This document shows positions 34,703-42,972 of a stretch of 64,000 bases of DNA, one piece after another. The notes under the pieces were generated by a model. That model made no database searches and had not been told where the DNA came from. It worked only from the letters and a program-made list of their open reading frames with translations. The position numbers were made by a program, and so were the translations under genes. The first letter of the stretch is position 1; every line of letters starts with the position of its first letter. Source of the DNA: Prevotellaceae bacterium (GTDB lineage: Bacteria; Bacteroidota; Bacteroidia; Bacteroidales; Bacteroidaceae); the NCBI GenBank assembly GCA_030531085.1, contig JAUNOM010000006.1:1-64000 (forward strand), given 5' to 3'.

Positions 34703-35872
34703 TTATTTAAGTTTCAGAATATAGGTAAAAAGATACACAACACCGACAGACATTATGGCGACAGCACCGGCCTGTCCTGTTGCATCAGCAGCAATGCCCA
34801 TGGCGAGAGGGAAGAGAGTGCCGCCAAAGAGTCCCATAATCATCAGCCCGCTGACCTCGTTCTGTTTGGCAGGCATGGACTGCAGTGCGGTAGCAAAGCA
34901 GATGGAGAAAATGTTGCTGTTGCCATAGCCTATGAGCGCAATGGCTGTGTATAGAGTCCAAATGTCATGTCCAATGAACATTCCTATCATGCTTAGCGCC
35001 ATCAGTGCCACCGATATGCTGAAGAAAGTGCGTGTCTTTAGGACACGGAGAAAAAAAGAACCGCTAAAGCTGCCTATGGTGCGGAATATGAAGTAGAGCG
35101 ATGTAGCGAAAGCGGCATCGTTAAGGCTCATGCCAAGACGTTCCATCAGCAGTTTCGGGGCGGTGGTGTTCGTTCCCACATCAATGCCCACATGGCACAT
35201 TATGCAAAAGAACGACAGCAATACTATTGGTTCACGAAGCAGTTGCCTGTATTCAGAAAGCTGCTGTGTTATTGAACTGTGGGGCTTTGTGCTGCATTCA
35301 TCGCATTCGGTGATAGGCGTTACCCATAGTATGGTGGTGGTAAACAGTCCCACAATGAGGTATATTGCGAAGAGAATGCGCCAGTTCAGTCCGAAGGTTG
35401 GCAACATTGCCGTTGCGCCCCACATGGCAAGGTATGGCGCAAGGAATGATGCTATGGCCTTTACAAATTGTCCGAAGGTTAGTGTTGCGGCAAGATTACC
35501 GCCGTTAACCACCGCCGTCACCAGTGGGTTGAGTGATGTCTGCATGATGGCATTACCTATTCCGAGGAGAGAGAATGCTGTGAGTGTTATGGCAAAAGTC
35601 TCGCCGAACAGGGGAAGAAGAAGTGACAATACTGTTATTGTCAGTGAAATCAATACGGTCTTCTTACGCCCTATCTTGTTCATCAGCATTCCTGTGGGTA
35701 CGCTGAACAGCAGAAACCAGAAGAATACGAGCGATGGGAATATGTTGGCCGTAGAGTCTGAGAGTTGCAGGTCGGCCTTTACATAATTGCTTGCTATGCC
35801 AACGAGGTCTACAAAACCCATGACAAAGAAGCAGAGCATTACAGAGATTGTCGCTATTCTGTTTGTTTTCAT
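34703..35872 (-). CDS. MFS sugar transporter, FucP/GlcP-like
   Basis: 389 residues from ATG at 35872 (MKTNRIATISVMLCFFVMGFVDLVG); a 53-codon upstream extension is AT-rich and unlikely. Twelve hydrophobic helices with FGQFVKAIASFLAPYLA and a C-terminal GLFGGTLFPLAMGIAADATG, typical of the FucP-type sugar:proton symporters. Paired with the fructokinase gene; the pair resembles the inner-membrane fructose uptake pair of Bacteroides fructan loci, though no fructan enzymes lie here. Confidence 0.9.
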   Translation of the reverse strand: MKTNRIATISVMLCFFVMGFVDLVGIASNYVKADLQLSDSTANIFPSLVFFWFLLFSVPTGMLMNKIGRKKTVLISLTITVLSLLLPLFGETFAITLTAFSLLGIGNAIMQTSLNPLVTAVVNGGNLAATLTFGQFVKAIASFLAPYLAMWGATAMLPTFGLNWRILFAIYLIVGLFTTTILWVTPITECDECSTKPHSSITQQLSEYRQLLREPIVLLSFFCIMCHVGIDVGTNTTAPKLLMERLGMSLNDAAFATSLYFIFRTIGSFSGSFFLRVLKTRTFFSISVALMALSMIGMFIGHDIWTLYTAIALIGYGNSNIFSICFATALQSMPAKQNEVSGLMIMGLFGGTLFPLAMGIAADATGQAGAVAIMSVGVVYLFTYILKLK

Positions 35873-36051
35873 AGTGGATATGATGATAAGTTTTTTAGGT
35901 TTTTTATGTAAAGTCGATGTTAAGATATGTGGCTGTAAATGTAATGAAATGAATATTATAATGCAAAATAAAAGAGAAGACAAGTCTGACTTGTTATTGC
36001 ATAAATGATTGGGTATAGGAAAGAAGGACAAAAGGTGTGACGGAAAGAATG

Positions 36052-36828
36052 TTATTTCAGTCCCCTTGCCTTGAATATTCGTTCCTTGGCTTCGTTTATT
36101 TCCTGCATTTTCTTTTTTGAGGCCTCCACAATATCACTGCCGAGTGTGGCAACCCGGTCCGGGTGATGCTTCCTTACAAGGTTGCGGTATGCGCGTCTTA
36201 TTTCCTCATCTGTAGCATCAGGCGTTATTCCAAGTACTCTGTATGCGTCCTCTATGCTGTTGCCGCCGAGTGACAGCAGTTGGTCTACAACGCTTGTGTT
36301 GAGTCCGAGCAGCAGAGTTATTCTGCGCATGGCGTCAATCTCTATCGCATCAACTTTGCCGTCGGCTTTTGCTACCTCTGCTAAAAATACAAGTAACTGC
36401 AGGCGGTGCTCTTCAGGCATTGCTCTTCTCATTTCCATGCAGGCCTGTTCTATCTGTCGTTGCCATGTGATTTCGCCCTGTTGCTTGCGGTATTCAAAAA
36501 TGCGTTTGATTATAATATCGCCCTGTATTGCGGCTTCCTCTCCGAAATTGTTCCGCAGGAAGCGTCGTACCGTCTCCATTTCCGAGTGCATTATCTTTCC
36601 GTCCGCTTGTATAATATGTGCGGAAAGAACCATTAGTGAGAAGAGAAAACCGTTGCGTGCTCCCTCTTCAGAATTTTGACGGTTGCCTCCTCTGGTGTTG
36701 TTGGCCGTTTCATCGGCATTATTGGTATAGCTGTCAAACAGGCTTCCAAGTGCGAACCCTGCCAATGCTCCCAATACACCACCGCTCATTGCGCCAATCC
36801 AGGCACCAATCCATTTTCCGTATGCCAT
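36052..36828 (-). CDS. DjlA-like TerB/DnaJ domain protein
   Basis: 258 residues. A glycine-rich N-terminal segment (WIGAWIGAMSGGVLGALAGFALGSLF) that could insert in a membrane, a TerB-like helical domain (about 50-175: AHIIQADGKIMHSEMETVRRFL, and KADGKVDAIEIDAMRRI), and a C-terminal J domain (about 190-258) with AYRNLVRKHHPDR and its HPD motif. This is the DjlA layout, a membrane-tethered DnaK co-chaperone. It follows the AlaX-like gene by 14 bp. Confidence 0.9.
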   Translation of the reverse strand: MAYGKWIGAWIGAMSGGVLGALAGFALGSLFDSYTNNADETANNTRGGNRQNSEEGARNGFLFSLMVLSAHIIQADGKIMHSEMETVRRFLRNNFGEEAAIQGDIIIKRIFEYRKQQGEITWQRQIEQACMEMRRAMPEEHRLQLLVFLAEVAKADGKVDAIEIDAMRRITLLLGLNTSVVDQLLSLGGNSIEDAYRVLGITPDATDEEIRRAYRNLVRKHHPDRVATLGSDIVEASKKKMQEINEAKERIFKARGLK

Positions 36829-36842
36829 AGTCTTTTGTTTGA

Positions 36843-37322
36843 TTATGATTCAGATGATTTGTTTCCTACCTTAAATACTATTCTGAAAGAACCATTGTTG
36901 TAGCTGGTAGATGTTATGTGAAAGAAGTCAATGTCACCAGTGGAGGCGACGTGTTGTCCAATGCACGGGCAGATATCATATTCCCCAATTCTTACCAGAC
37001 GCAGTGTTTCCGAGGCATCTTGTGGCAGTTTGTCCAATTTAATACCTGCTGGTAATGAGTCACGTGTGACAAACTCGTATGTAACAGGCAGATCCTGTGC
37101 AATTAATTCATTCATACGCAACTCTATCTCCTGTATCTGTTTTGGAGTAGGGCACTGGCTTAAACAATAGTTTATCTTGGATTTCTTGCGTTCAATGTGA
37201 GCATTGTTTGACCTTTCGCATCCAAATTTCCTTATCATTACTTGATTTAATAGATGCTCTGCCGTGTGGGCAGGCTTGTATTCCTCCTTGTTGTGTGCGT
37301 TTATATAAGGTTCCTGTTCCAT
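36843..37322 (-). CDS. AlaX-like tRNA editing domain protein
   Basis: 159 residues from ATG at 37322 (MEQEPYINAHNKEEY). Metal-binding motifs of the Thr/Ala-tRNA synthetase second additional domain: HTAEH near residue 19 and CPCIGQH near residue 119. A free-standing editing protein would hydrolyse mischarged Ser- or Gly-tRNA(Ala). It has no synthetase domains. Has its own strong promoter and probably cotranscribes the DjlA-like gene. Confidence 0.85.
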   Translation of the reverse strand: MEQEPYINAHNKEEYKPAHTAEHLLNQVMIRKFGCERSNNAHIERKKSKINYCLSQCPTPKQIQEIELRMNELIAQDLPVTYEFVTRDSLPAGIKLDKLPQDASETLRLVRIGEYDICPCIGQHVASTGDIDFFHITSTSYNNGSFRIVFKVGNKSSES

Positions 37323-37342
37323 ATTATATATATTGTATTGTG

Positions 37343-37374
37343 CAAAGTTATGCAATAATTTTTATATTGCCAAA
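37343..37374 (-). promoter_or_regulatory. Promoter of AlaX-like gene
   Basis: Minus strand: TTTG (37374-37371), 20-nt spacer, TAACTTTG (37350-37343): exact consensus. The leader is about 14 nt, unusually short. Confidence 0.8.
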
Positions 37375-37385
37375 CGTTTTATACT

Positions 37386-37419
37386 AAAAAATCCTATGAG
37401 TAATTAACTCATAGGATTT
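37386..37419 (-). terminator. Terminator after tRNA-His
   Basis: Perfect 13-bp stem (AAATCCTATGAGT at 37389-37401 with 37407-37419), 5-nt loop, followed on the minus strand by a T-run. It starts 8 bp after the tRNA. Confidence 0.9.
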
Positions 37420-37426
37420 CCTTAAG

Positions 37427-37501
37427 GGTGCCCGGTGGGACTCGAACCCACGACATTCAGAACCACAATCTGACGCTCTAACCAACTGAACTACGGGCAC
37501 C
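37427..37501 (-). tRNA. tRNA-His (GTG)
   Basis: Minus strand reads GGTGCCCGTAGTTCAGTTGG at its start; the acceptor stem GTGCCCG/CGGGCAC is perfect and an extra G (position -1, base 37501) faces C73 (37427), the hallmark of tRNA-His. The anticodon loop TTGTGGT gives GTG. T-loop GTTCGAGTCC. CCA is not encoded. Confidence 0.96.
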
Positions 37502-37564
37502 ATTTATGTATTTGCTAATCAGGGATATGTTAGCATTTTCGTGCTTGCTCCTGAATTGCGAGTG

Positions 37565-37596
37565 CAAAGGTAGTGCTTTTTCTTTAATCCACCAAA
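37565..37596 (-). promoter_or_regulatory. Promoter of tRNA-His
   Basis: Minus strand: TTTG (37596-37593), 20-nt spacer, TACCTTTG (37572-37565), the same -7 box as the initiator tRNA promoter. Confidence 0.8.
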
Positions 37597-37661
37597 TTTT
37601 TCACTGTGTTTTTTATGTGAATACATTATTAAGTCTCTTTTTGTGCCGTTTGTCGGTAATA

Positions 37662-38813
37662 TTAGTCCATGCGGTTGCGATAGTCCTCGTATGTGAATTG
37701 ACGTAAAGTCTCAAACGTTCCGTCTGTGTGCTGCATGACAATGTCTGGATGTGATATGCCATTAAAGGTGTTAGTCTTGACTGTGGTGTAATGTATCATG
37801 TCCTCAAAGATTACTGTTTCTCCGATTTGCAGCTCATGATCAAAACTCCATGCCTGCATCCAGTCTCCGCTAAGACAGCTGTTTCCACCAAGACGGTATG
37901 TGTGCGGCATGGCGTTGTATTCTCCCTCGTGGCATATAGCACCCCTTACAGTCGGCCAATAAGGCATCTCAAGGCAGTCGGGCATGTGGCAGGTGAATGA
38001 CACATCGAGAATGGCTGTCCGTATATTGCTGTCTTCAACTATGTCTATGACGTGTGAAACCAATGGGCCTGTCTGCCATGCAAAGGCGCTACCGGGTTCA
38101 AGTATCACCTTTAACCATGGGTAACGGTTTCGGAAATCACATAATATTCGTACCAACAGGTTTATGTCATAATCCTTACGTGTCATGAGATGTCCGCCTC
38201 CAAAGTTAATCCACTTTAGTTGCGGGAACCATTTTGAGAATTTTTCTTCAATGTGAGCCAGTGAGCGTTGGAAGACATCCGCGCCGCTTTCGCAGTGGCA
38301 ATGACAGTGAAAGCCACTGATATGCTCGGGCAACTGTTCTTGTAGAGCCGTATTGCGGACTCCGAAACGTGTGCCCGGTGCGCATGGATTGTATATTAGG
38401 GTCTCAACCTCAGAATATTCCGGGTTAATACGCAGGCCAATACTTATGTCTTTGTTGGCTTTCATCGCACGCTGATGGTGGCGCTCGTATTGGGACAGAG
38501 AGTTGAAAGTAAGATGACTTGACATACGGGCTATGTCTTCAATCTCATAATCAGTATATGCCGGTGAGTATGTGTGTGCCATACTGCCAAACTCCTCATA
38601 GGCCAGTTGGGCCTCGCTGAGTGAGCTTGCGGTTGTGGAGTTGATGTATTCTCTGAATATAGGAAACGTTTTCCATAAGGCGTATGCCTTAAAGGCAAGT
38701 ATGATCTCTATGTCCGCCTCTGTTGCTACCTTATTTATAATGTCCAGATTATGTCTTAGTTTTTCCTCTTCAAGAATATATGCAGGGCGCATTATGTTGT
38801 TGTAAATATCCAT
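37662..38813 (-). CDS. nspC: Carboxynorspermidine decarboxylase
   Basis: 383 residues from ATG at 38813. Fold-type III PLP enzyme: the PLP Lys lies in IILAFKAYALW (about residue 40), then HCHCESGADVF, NFGGGHLMTRKDYD, LEPGSAFAW and CHMPDCLEMPYWP, which match NspC. It makes norspermidine or spermidine from the carboxylated precursor. The partner dehydrogenase is not adjacent. Divergent from the ThiE-like gene; a minus-strand TAACTTTG at 38863-38856 is a possible -7 box. Confidence 0.93.
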   Translation of the reverse strand: MDIYNNIMRPAYILEEEKLRHNLDIINKVATEADIEIILAFKAYALWKTFPIFREYINSTTASSLSEAQLAYEEFGSMAHTYSPAYTDYEIEDIARMSSHLTFNSLSQYERHHQRAMKANKDISIGLRINPEYSEVETLIYNPCAPGTRFGVRNTALQEQLPEHISGFHCHCHCESGADVFQRSLAHIEEKFSKWFPQLKWINFGGGHLMTRKDYDINLLVRILCDFRNRYPWLKVILEPGSAFAWQTGPLVSHVIDIVEDSNIRTAILDVSFTCHMPDCLEMPYWPTVRGAICHEGEYNAMPHTYRLGGNSCLSGDWMQAWSFDHELQIGETVIFEDMIHYTTVKTNTFNGISHPDIVMQHTDGTFETLRQFTYEDYRNRMD

Positions 38814-38881
38814 GTTTATTATAATGAAAATTGACTTTTCCTTGTTTTTTATATGCAAAGTTATATTTTATATTCGATAAA

Positions 38882-38913
38882 ATTGCTCATTTGATTAATT
38901 TTTCTTACTTTTG
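38882..38913 (+). promoter_or_regulatory. Promoter of ThiE-like gene
   Basis: ATTG at 38882-38885, 20-nt spacer, TACTTTTG at 38906-38913 (exact -7). The leader is about 20 nt. Confidence 0.65.
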
Positions 38914-38940
38914 CAAAGAAATTATGATGTTTTAGGCATT

Positions 38941-39546
38941 ATGAAGTTGATAATAATGACCCAGCCTACATATTTTGTGGAGGAGGACAAGATACTTTCA
39001 GCTCTTTTTGAGGAAGGGCTGGATATGTTGCATATAAACAAGCCAGAGTCAGAACCGCTTTATGCGGAGCGTCTGCTCACTCTTCTGCCAAAGAGTAGCC
39101 ATAGCCGTATCTCTGTACATCAGCATTACTATCTGAAGCATGAGTTTGATCTGCGTGGCATACACATAGACAATCCGGAACAGATGGTTCCGGACGGATT
39201 CAGCAGACATATAACGCGCAGTACATCGCAAATATCCGACTTGAAGGAAATGAAGAAACGCTGTGACTATGTAATGCTGCACTCACTATTCAATTCCTTG
39301 CATGATTCGGTGAAAGCGTCGCTTGACTTTGACGAACTGAATGAGGCGCATCGCCGTGGACTGATAGACAGGAAGGTATATGCTCTTGGAGGCATGAGCC
39401 TTGAGAGTATTCAGCAGGCAAAGGACCTCGGTTTCGGTGGAGTGGTGATTTGCGGTGACCTGTGGAACCGTTTCAGCATCCATAATGAAATTAATTTTCA
39501 TGAGTTGATAGACCATTTCAAGAAGCTGAAGAAGGCGGCCAGATGA
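38941..39546 (+). CDS. ThiE/TenI-like TIM-barrel protein
   Basis: 201 residues from ATG at 38941. Similar to thiamine phosphate synthase/TenI: GLDMLHINKPE at the strand-2 position (the family Lys is present), LRGIHIDNPE, CDYVMLHSLFNSLHD, ALGGMSLESIQQAKDLGFGGVVICGDLW. The phosphate-binding GG and a Gly-rich end are recognisable, but the diphosphate-binding segment is diverged. No thiamine gene or TPP riboswitch lies nearby, so the true substrate is uncertain. Next gene is prs after 51 bp. Confidence 0.75.
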   Translation: MKLIIMTQPTYFVEEDKILSALFEEGLDMLHINKPESEPLYAERLLTLLPKSSHSRISVHQHYYLKHEFDLRGIHIDNPEQMVPDGFSRHITRSTSQISDLKEMKKRCDYVMLHSLFNSLHDSVKASLDFDELNEAHRRGLIDRKVYALGGMSLESIQQAKDLGFGGVVICGDLWNRFSIHNEINFHELIDHFKKLKKAAR

Positions 39547-39597
39547 AATGGCGTATGATAATGTAACTGTTATATTAAACAAAAAATAAACATACAA

Positions 39598-40539
39598 ATG
39601 ACAGACGAAAAGAATTCCTACTTAGTGTTCTCTGGTTCGGCAACGAGATATCTTGCGGAGAAGATATGTGCCAATCTGGGTTGTCCACTTGGTAATCTGG
39701 TAAAGACGAAGTTCAGTGACGGTGAGTTCGCTGTTAGTTTCGAGGAGAGCATCCGTGGCCGTGATGTGTTCCTTGTACAGAGTACTTTCCCTAATTCTGA
39801 CAATCTTATGGAGCTGCTTCTTATGATGGATGCGGCTAAGCGTGCGTCTGCGCGTAGCATCAATGCGGTTATTCCATATTTCGGATGGGCGCGTCAGGAC
39901 CGTAAGGACAAGCCGCGTGTCAGCATAGGCGCCAAGCTGGTGGCCGATCTTCTCGGTGTGGCCGGCATAGACCGTCTTATAACAATGGATCTGCACGCTG
40001 ATCAGATACAGGGATTCTTTGATGTTCCGGTTGACCACCTTTACGGTTCTGGGGTTATACTGCCATATCTGAAGAACCTTCAGCTTGAGAATCTTGTTAT
40101 AGCATCGCCTGATGTTGGAGGTGCAAAGCGTGCCAAGAGTTATGCAAAGTATCTTGACTGTCCGCTCGTGCTGTGCAATAAGACACGTGCAAGGGCTAAT
40201 GTCATTGCGGAAATGCAGATTATCGGTGATGTAAAGGATAAGGATGTCGTGATAGTGGATGATATGGTTGATACCGCCGGCACTATAACCAAGGCTGCTG
40301 ACATAATGAAAGCGGCAGGCGCACGCAGCGTGCGTGCTGTGGCAAGCCATTGTGTGATGTCCGGTCCGGCAAGTGACAGGGTGCAGAACAGCGCTCTTGA
40401 GGAGATAGTGTTTACCGATTCCATACCATACGCCCAGCGTTGTGCGAAAGTGAAGCAGCTCAGTGTGGCTGAGATGTTTGCGGAGACGATACGCCGTGTG
40501 ATAAATAATGAGAGTATATCATCACAGTATATAGTATAA
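39598..40539 (+). CDS. prs: Ribose-phosphate pyrophosphokinase
   Basis: 313 residues, class I PRPP synthetase length. Motifs: FSDGEFAVSFEESIRGRDVFLVQST, YFGWARQDRKDKPR, DLHADQIQGFFDVPVDHL, and the PRPP-binding loop VVIVDDMVDTAGT. Supplies PRPP for the purF and pyrimidine steps encoded elsewhere in the window. Confidence 0.97.
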   Translation: MTDEKNSYLVFSGSATRYLAEKICANLGCPLGNLVKTKFSDGEFAVSFEESIRGRDVFLVQSTFPNSDNLMELLLMMDAAKRASARSINAVIPYFGWARQDRKDKPRVSIGAKLVADLLGVAGIDRLITMDLHADQIQGFFDVPVDHLYGSGVILPYLKNLQLENLVIASPDVGGAKRAKSYAKYLDCPLVLCNKTRARANVIAEMQIIGDVKDKDVVIVDDMVDTAGTITKAADIMKAAGARSVRAVASHCVMSGPASDRVQNSALEEIVFTDSIPYAQRCAKVKQLSVAEMFAETIRRVINNESISSQYIV

Positions 40540-40563
40540 GTGTCAACATACTGTTATTGAAGG

Positions 40564-40650
40564 ACGGGGATTGTCGCATGAATCTTACAGTGGCTTGGGG
40601 AAGAATGCCTTGCATATCTTTGGGTGTACAGTGTGACAGTCCCCGTTTTT
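40564..40650 (+). terminator. Terminator after prs with long structured loop
   Basis: ACGGGGATTGTC (40564-40575) pairs with GACAGTCCCCGT (40635-40646; one mismatch) followed by TTTTT. The arms are separated by about 59 nt that themselves contain short repeats (ACAGTGG, ACAGTGTG), unusually long for a terminator loop. Confidence 0.7.
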
Positions 40651-40681
40651 ATCATTAACAGTTCATTAGTATTCTTTTCAA

Positions 40682-41011
40682 ATGGGAAAGCTGAATAACG
40701 TTTGGTCCTACCTTGCCCGTCACAAGTATCTCATCACTATAGTGCTGGGAATACTGTTGGTGGGAGTCATTGATGAGAACAGTTTCCGTAAGTACATGAT
40801 ACTTCAGATGCGTTATAATGAGGCGAGGAGTGAACTTGACTCCTATGTGGAGCAGTTTCATCGTGACTCTGTGAGGCTGAATGCTCTTGAAGCTAATCAT
40901 AAAGGGGTAGAACGTGTGGCGAGAGAACGCTATTTCATGAAGCGTGCTAATGAGGACGTTTATGTGTTGAGTACGGATGAGAGAAATGTAGAGGAGGATG
41001 TTGTGAAATGA
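40682..41011 (+). CDS. FtsB/DivIC-like septum formation initiator
   Basis: 109 residues. One N-terminal transmembrane helix (YLITIVLGILLVGVIDE), then a coiled coil (RYNEARSELDSYVEQFHRDSVRLNAL) and the conserved EANHKGVERVARERYFMKRANEDVYVL block. Division-complex protein that would pair with FtsL and FtsQ in the periplasm. Stop overlaps the start of the next gene by 4 bp (ATGA). Confidence 0.88.
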   Translation: MGKLNNVWSYLARHKYLITIVLGILLVGVIDENSFRKYMILQMRYNEARSELDSYVEQFHRDSVRLNALEANHKGVERVARERYFMKRANEDVYVLSTDERNVEEDVVK

Positions 41012-41448
41012 ACTTAGGAGAGTATGCTAAGTGGAAGACAGTCTTGATGACACTCGGTGCTGTTATGATGGTGGTAGGTGCTGTCACTGTGATAATTGAT
41101 ATCGGGAACTTCATGCCATACATGGTGCGTGCTGTTGCCGTCATCGCGTATGCTGTGGGGACGGTGGTCTTTGCCGTAATGCAGGCAATGCAGACATACA
41201 GCAGTGTCAGCCTTACTATAAAGCGTCTTAGGCGTATAATGCTTATAGGCGATGCGTGTTTTGTCGCTTCTGGACTGCTGGCGCTTGAACAGGCATTCCA
41301 GATTGTGAAGCCCTGGGTTGCCACCACTGTTGATGGATACGCTGATTACTGTCATTATGTGCATAACAACTGGGTTGTATTATTGCTCATAGCCACTATT
41401 ATTGAACTGTATGTCACTATGCGCCTATCGTATGAATTGAAAAAATAG
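41008..41448 (+). CDS. Four-helix membrane protein of unknown function
   Basis: 146 residues with four hydrophobic segments (LMTLGAVMMVVGAVTVII, YMVRAVAVIAYAVGTVVFAV, IMLIGDACFVASGLLAL, WVVLLLIATIIELYVTM) and little else. I recognise no family. Translationally coupled to the FtsB-like gene through an ATGA overlap, which hints at a link to the cell envelope. Confidence 0.8.
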   Translation: MNLGEYAKWKTVLMTLGAVMMVVGAVTVIIDIGNFMPYMVRAVAVIAYAVGTVVFAVMQAMQTYSSVSLTIKRLRRIMLIGDACFVASGLLALEQAFQIVKPWVATTVDGYADYCHYVHNNWVVLLLIATIIELYVTMRLSYELKK

Positions 41449-41496
41449 AAAACTACATATATTAAAATACACGATTTTCTTTTAAACCCCATTTTG

Positions 41497-41536
41497 ACAA
41501 AACGTCACAAAAATTCCTTTTTTTGTGACGTTTTGT
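41497..41536. repeat. Hairpin A3, end of inverted composite element
   Basis: Perfect 17-bp inverted repeat (ACAAAACGTCACAAAAA at 41497-41513, complement at 41520-41536) with a 6-nt loop and T-run. It may terminate the FtsB-like operon, but it also shares GTCACAAAA with A2 and A4. Confidence 0.8.
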
Positions 41537-41612
41537 TTTTTTGTAACAGTCGACATTACTTTGCATTCTGGAGAGAAAATACACTCTCTTTATCCATTGA
41601 AAGAGCGAAAAA

Positions 41613-41722
41613 GTGCTTGCTGGAGCGCAATTTGATAGCTATTACCTTGTAATTAGATACATATTGCAGTGTTATCTCTATCAAATTGCAAGGTAATCTC
41701 TATCAAATAACAGCGTAAAAAG
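41613..41722 (-). repeat. Array B3: 22-bp units, inverted relative to B1
   Basis: Units of 22 bp start at 41613, 41635, 41657, 41679 and 41701. On the plus strand the cores are GCTGGAGCGCAAT, ATTACCTTGTAAT, ATTGCAGTGTTAT, ATTGCAAGGTAAT and ATAACAGCGTAAA. Because cores are near-palindromic the order fits B1/B2 in either direction; the surrounding A and C modules show the whole locus is inverted. Confidence 0.8.
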
Positions 41723-41802
41723 GCTCCTTTTAAGTCGCTATTATATATGTTTACAAGTGTTATGTTACGTAAGTATAAGATTATTAAGTTGTTAGTTGTA
41801 TG

Positions 41803-41829
41803 CGCGAGAATGCGCTGTACGCGCCCGTT
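41803..41829 (-). repeat. GC-rich module C2 of composite element
   Basis: Reverse complement reads ACGGGCGCGTACAG then CGCATTCTCGCG, matching C1 at 13109-13137 almost base for base. Same place relative to the arrays and the CAAAGTGTCA hairpin, but inverted. Confidence 0.75.
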
Positions 41830-41874
41830 ATGAATTAATTTTGAAATACGCGATTCTCAGAGAGTCTGGAAAAT

Positions 41875-41912
41875 CAAAGTGTCACAAAAACTGCCTTTTT
41901 TGTAACACTTTG
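41875..41912. repeat. Hairpin A4, other end of inverted composite element
   Basis: CAAAGTGTCACAAAAA (41875-41890), loop CTGCC, then TTTTTTGTAACACTTTG (41896-41912): 16 pairs with one mismatch. Extended match to A1 (AAAATCAAAGTGTCA). With A3, B3 and C2 this fills most of the 726-bp gap 41449-42174; the rest (41913-42086) is AT-rich with no feature seen. Confidence 0.8.
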
Positions 41913-42086
41913 TAAAATGGCACTTCCTTTGTAGAGGATTGTAAAATGTATGGATTTAATGTGATTTATATGTTGTACCTATCTGCGTTAGGTGGTGTTG
42001 TAGTGTTTATAAATCCTAAATGATAAGAACATTAAACTAAAAAAACATTAAACGTACACTTAATTCTACTAAATACCGTAAATTTA

Positions 42087-42118
42087 TTTTCTTACATCGA
42101 TAATTCACACTATCTTTG
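42087..42118 (+). promoter_or_regulatory. Promoter of DUF4369 lipoprotein gene
   Basis: TTTT at 42087-42090, 20-nt spacer, TATCTTTG at 42111-42118 (exact -7). Leader about 50 nt. Confidence 0.7.
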
Positions 42119-42174
42119 CATACGCTAAAGCGTAGATATGCTTTAATCGGCGTTGATTAACCGTAATAAAATAT

Positions 42175-42963
42175 ATGAAGAAACATTTTGATTTGCTGAC
42201 ATTCTCGTGCTTGGGCATTGTATTGCTTGCTGTGATGACAATGACTTCATGCACCAAATATGATATTTCAGGTTCTTCGGATCTGTTAACCGTTGATGGC
42301 CGTATGCTGTATCTGAGAACCTTGACAGGAGACAAGCCGCTTGGACTTGACTCATGCAATGTGGTGCATGGTAAGTTTAAGTTCTCTGGCTCTCTTGATT
42401 CTGTGCAGGTTGTGATGCTCTGCATGGATAATAATGCTGTGATACCTGTGGTGTTGGAGGATGGTAAGATAGAGATAGAGATGAACTCGCAACGTCAGGT
42501 GTGCAAGGGAACGCCATTGAACGATACACTTACCGCGTTTACAAACCGCTATCGCCAGTTGGCGCTACAGATGGCAGACCTGGAACATCAGCAGAATCAG
42601 GCCATAATGAATGCGGAGGACATGGATGAGGTGAATGCACGTCTTGCTCAAGCAGAGCAGAGACTGTTGCAACAGGAGGATAAACTTGTAAGTAGCTTCA
42701 TAGAGGACAATTTCAATAACAGTCTTGGACCGTATGTCTTTATCATGGCCACGCAGGGATACGAGTATCCTATGCTTACACCTTGGATAGAAGCTCTTAT
42801 GACAAAGGCTACGACAACATTCAAGAACCATCCCGCAGTGAAAGAATATATGGAGGCGGCACGGCATAATCAGGATGTGTTAAGTGGAGCTGTGGACATG
42901 CCAAGTCAAGAACCTATTGATGCGGCGGAGACCCCTAATGAGCTGGCTAAGCCGAAAGAGTAG
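42175..42963 (+). CDS. DUF4369 domain lipoprotein
   Basis: 262 residues. Lipobox MTMTSC with Cys26, then a beta-rich DUF4369-type domain (about 35-115: LLTVDGRMLYLRTL, SCNVVHGKFKFSGSLDSVQVVMLCMDN in pieces, VVLEDGKIEIEM). Next come a charged helical stretch (about 120-180) and an unstructured Pro-rich tail. This N-terminal part often precedes a thioredoxin domain in Bacteroidetes thiol-disulfide lipoproteins, but no CxxC is present here. Probably anchored to the outer membrane. Confidence 0.8.
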   Translation: MKKHFDLLTFSCLGIVLLAVMTMTSCTKYDISGSSDLLTVDGRMLYLRTLTGDKPLGLDSCNVVHGKFKFSGSLDSVQVVMLCMDNNAVIPVVLEDGKIEIEMNSQRQVCKGTPLNDTLTAFTNRYRQLALQMADLEHQQNQAIMNAEDMDEVNARLAQAEQRLLQQEDKLVSSFIEDNFNNSLGPYVFIMATQGYEYPMLTPWIEALMTKATTTFKNHPAVKEYMEAARHNQDVLSGAVDMPSQEPIDAAETPNELAKPKE

Positions 42964-42972
42964 ATGTTTTCT

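Noticed and set aside
35873-36031. 53-codon extension of the sugar MFS protein
   Set aside because: AT-rich, low-complexity sequence; the family start MKTNRIATISV at 35872 fits the first membrane helix.
42175-42963. Thiol-disulfide oxidoreductase function for the DUF4369 lipoprotein
   Set aside because: No thioredoxin domain or CxxC motif follows the N-terminal domain.
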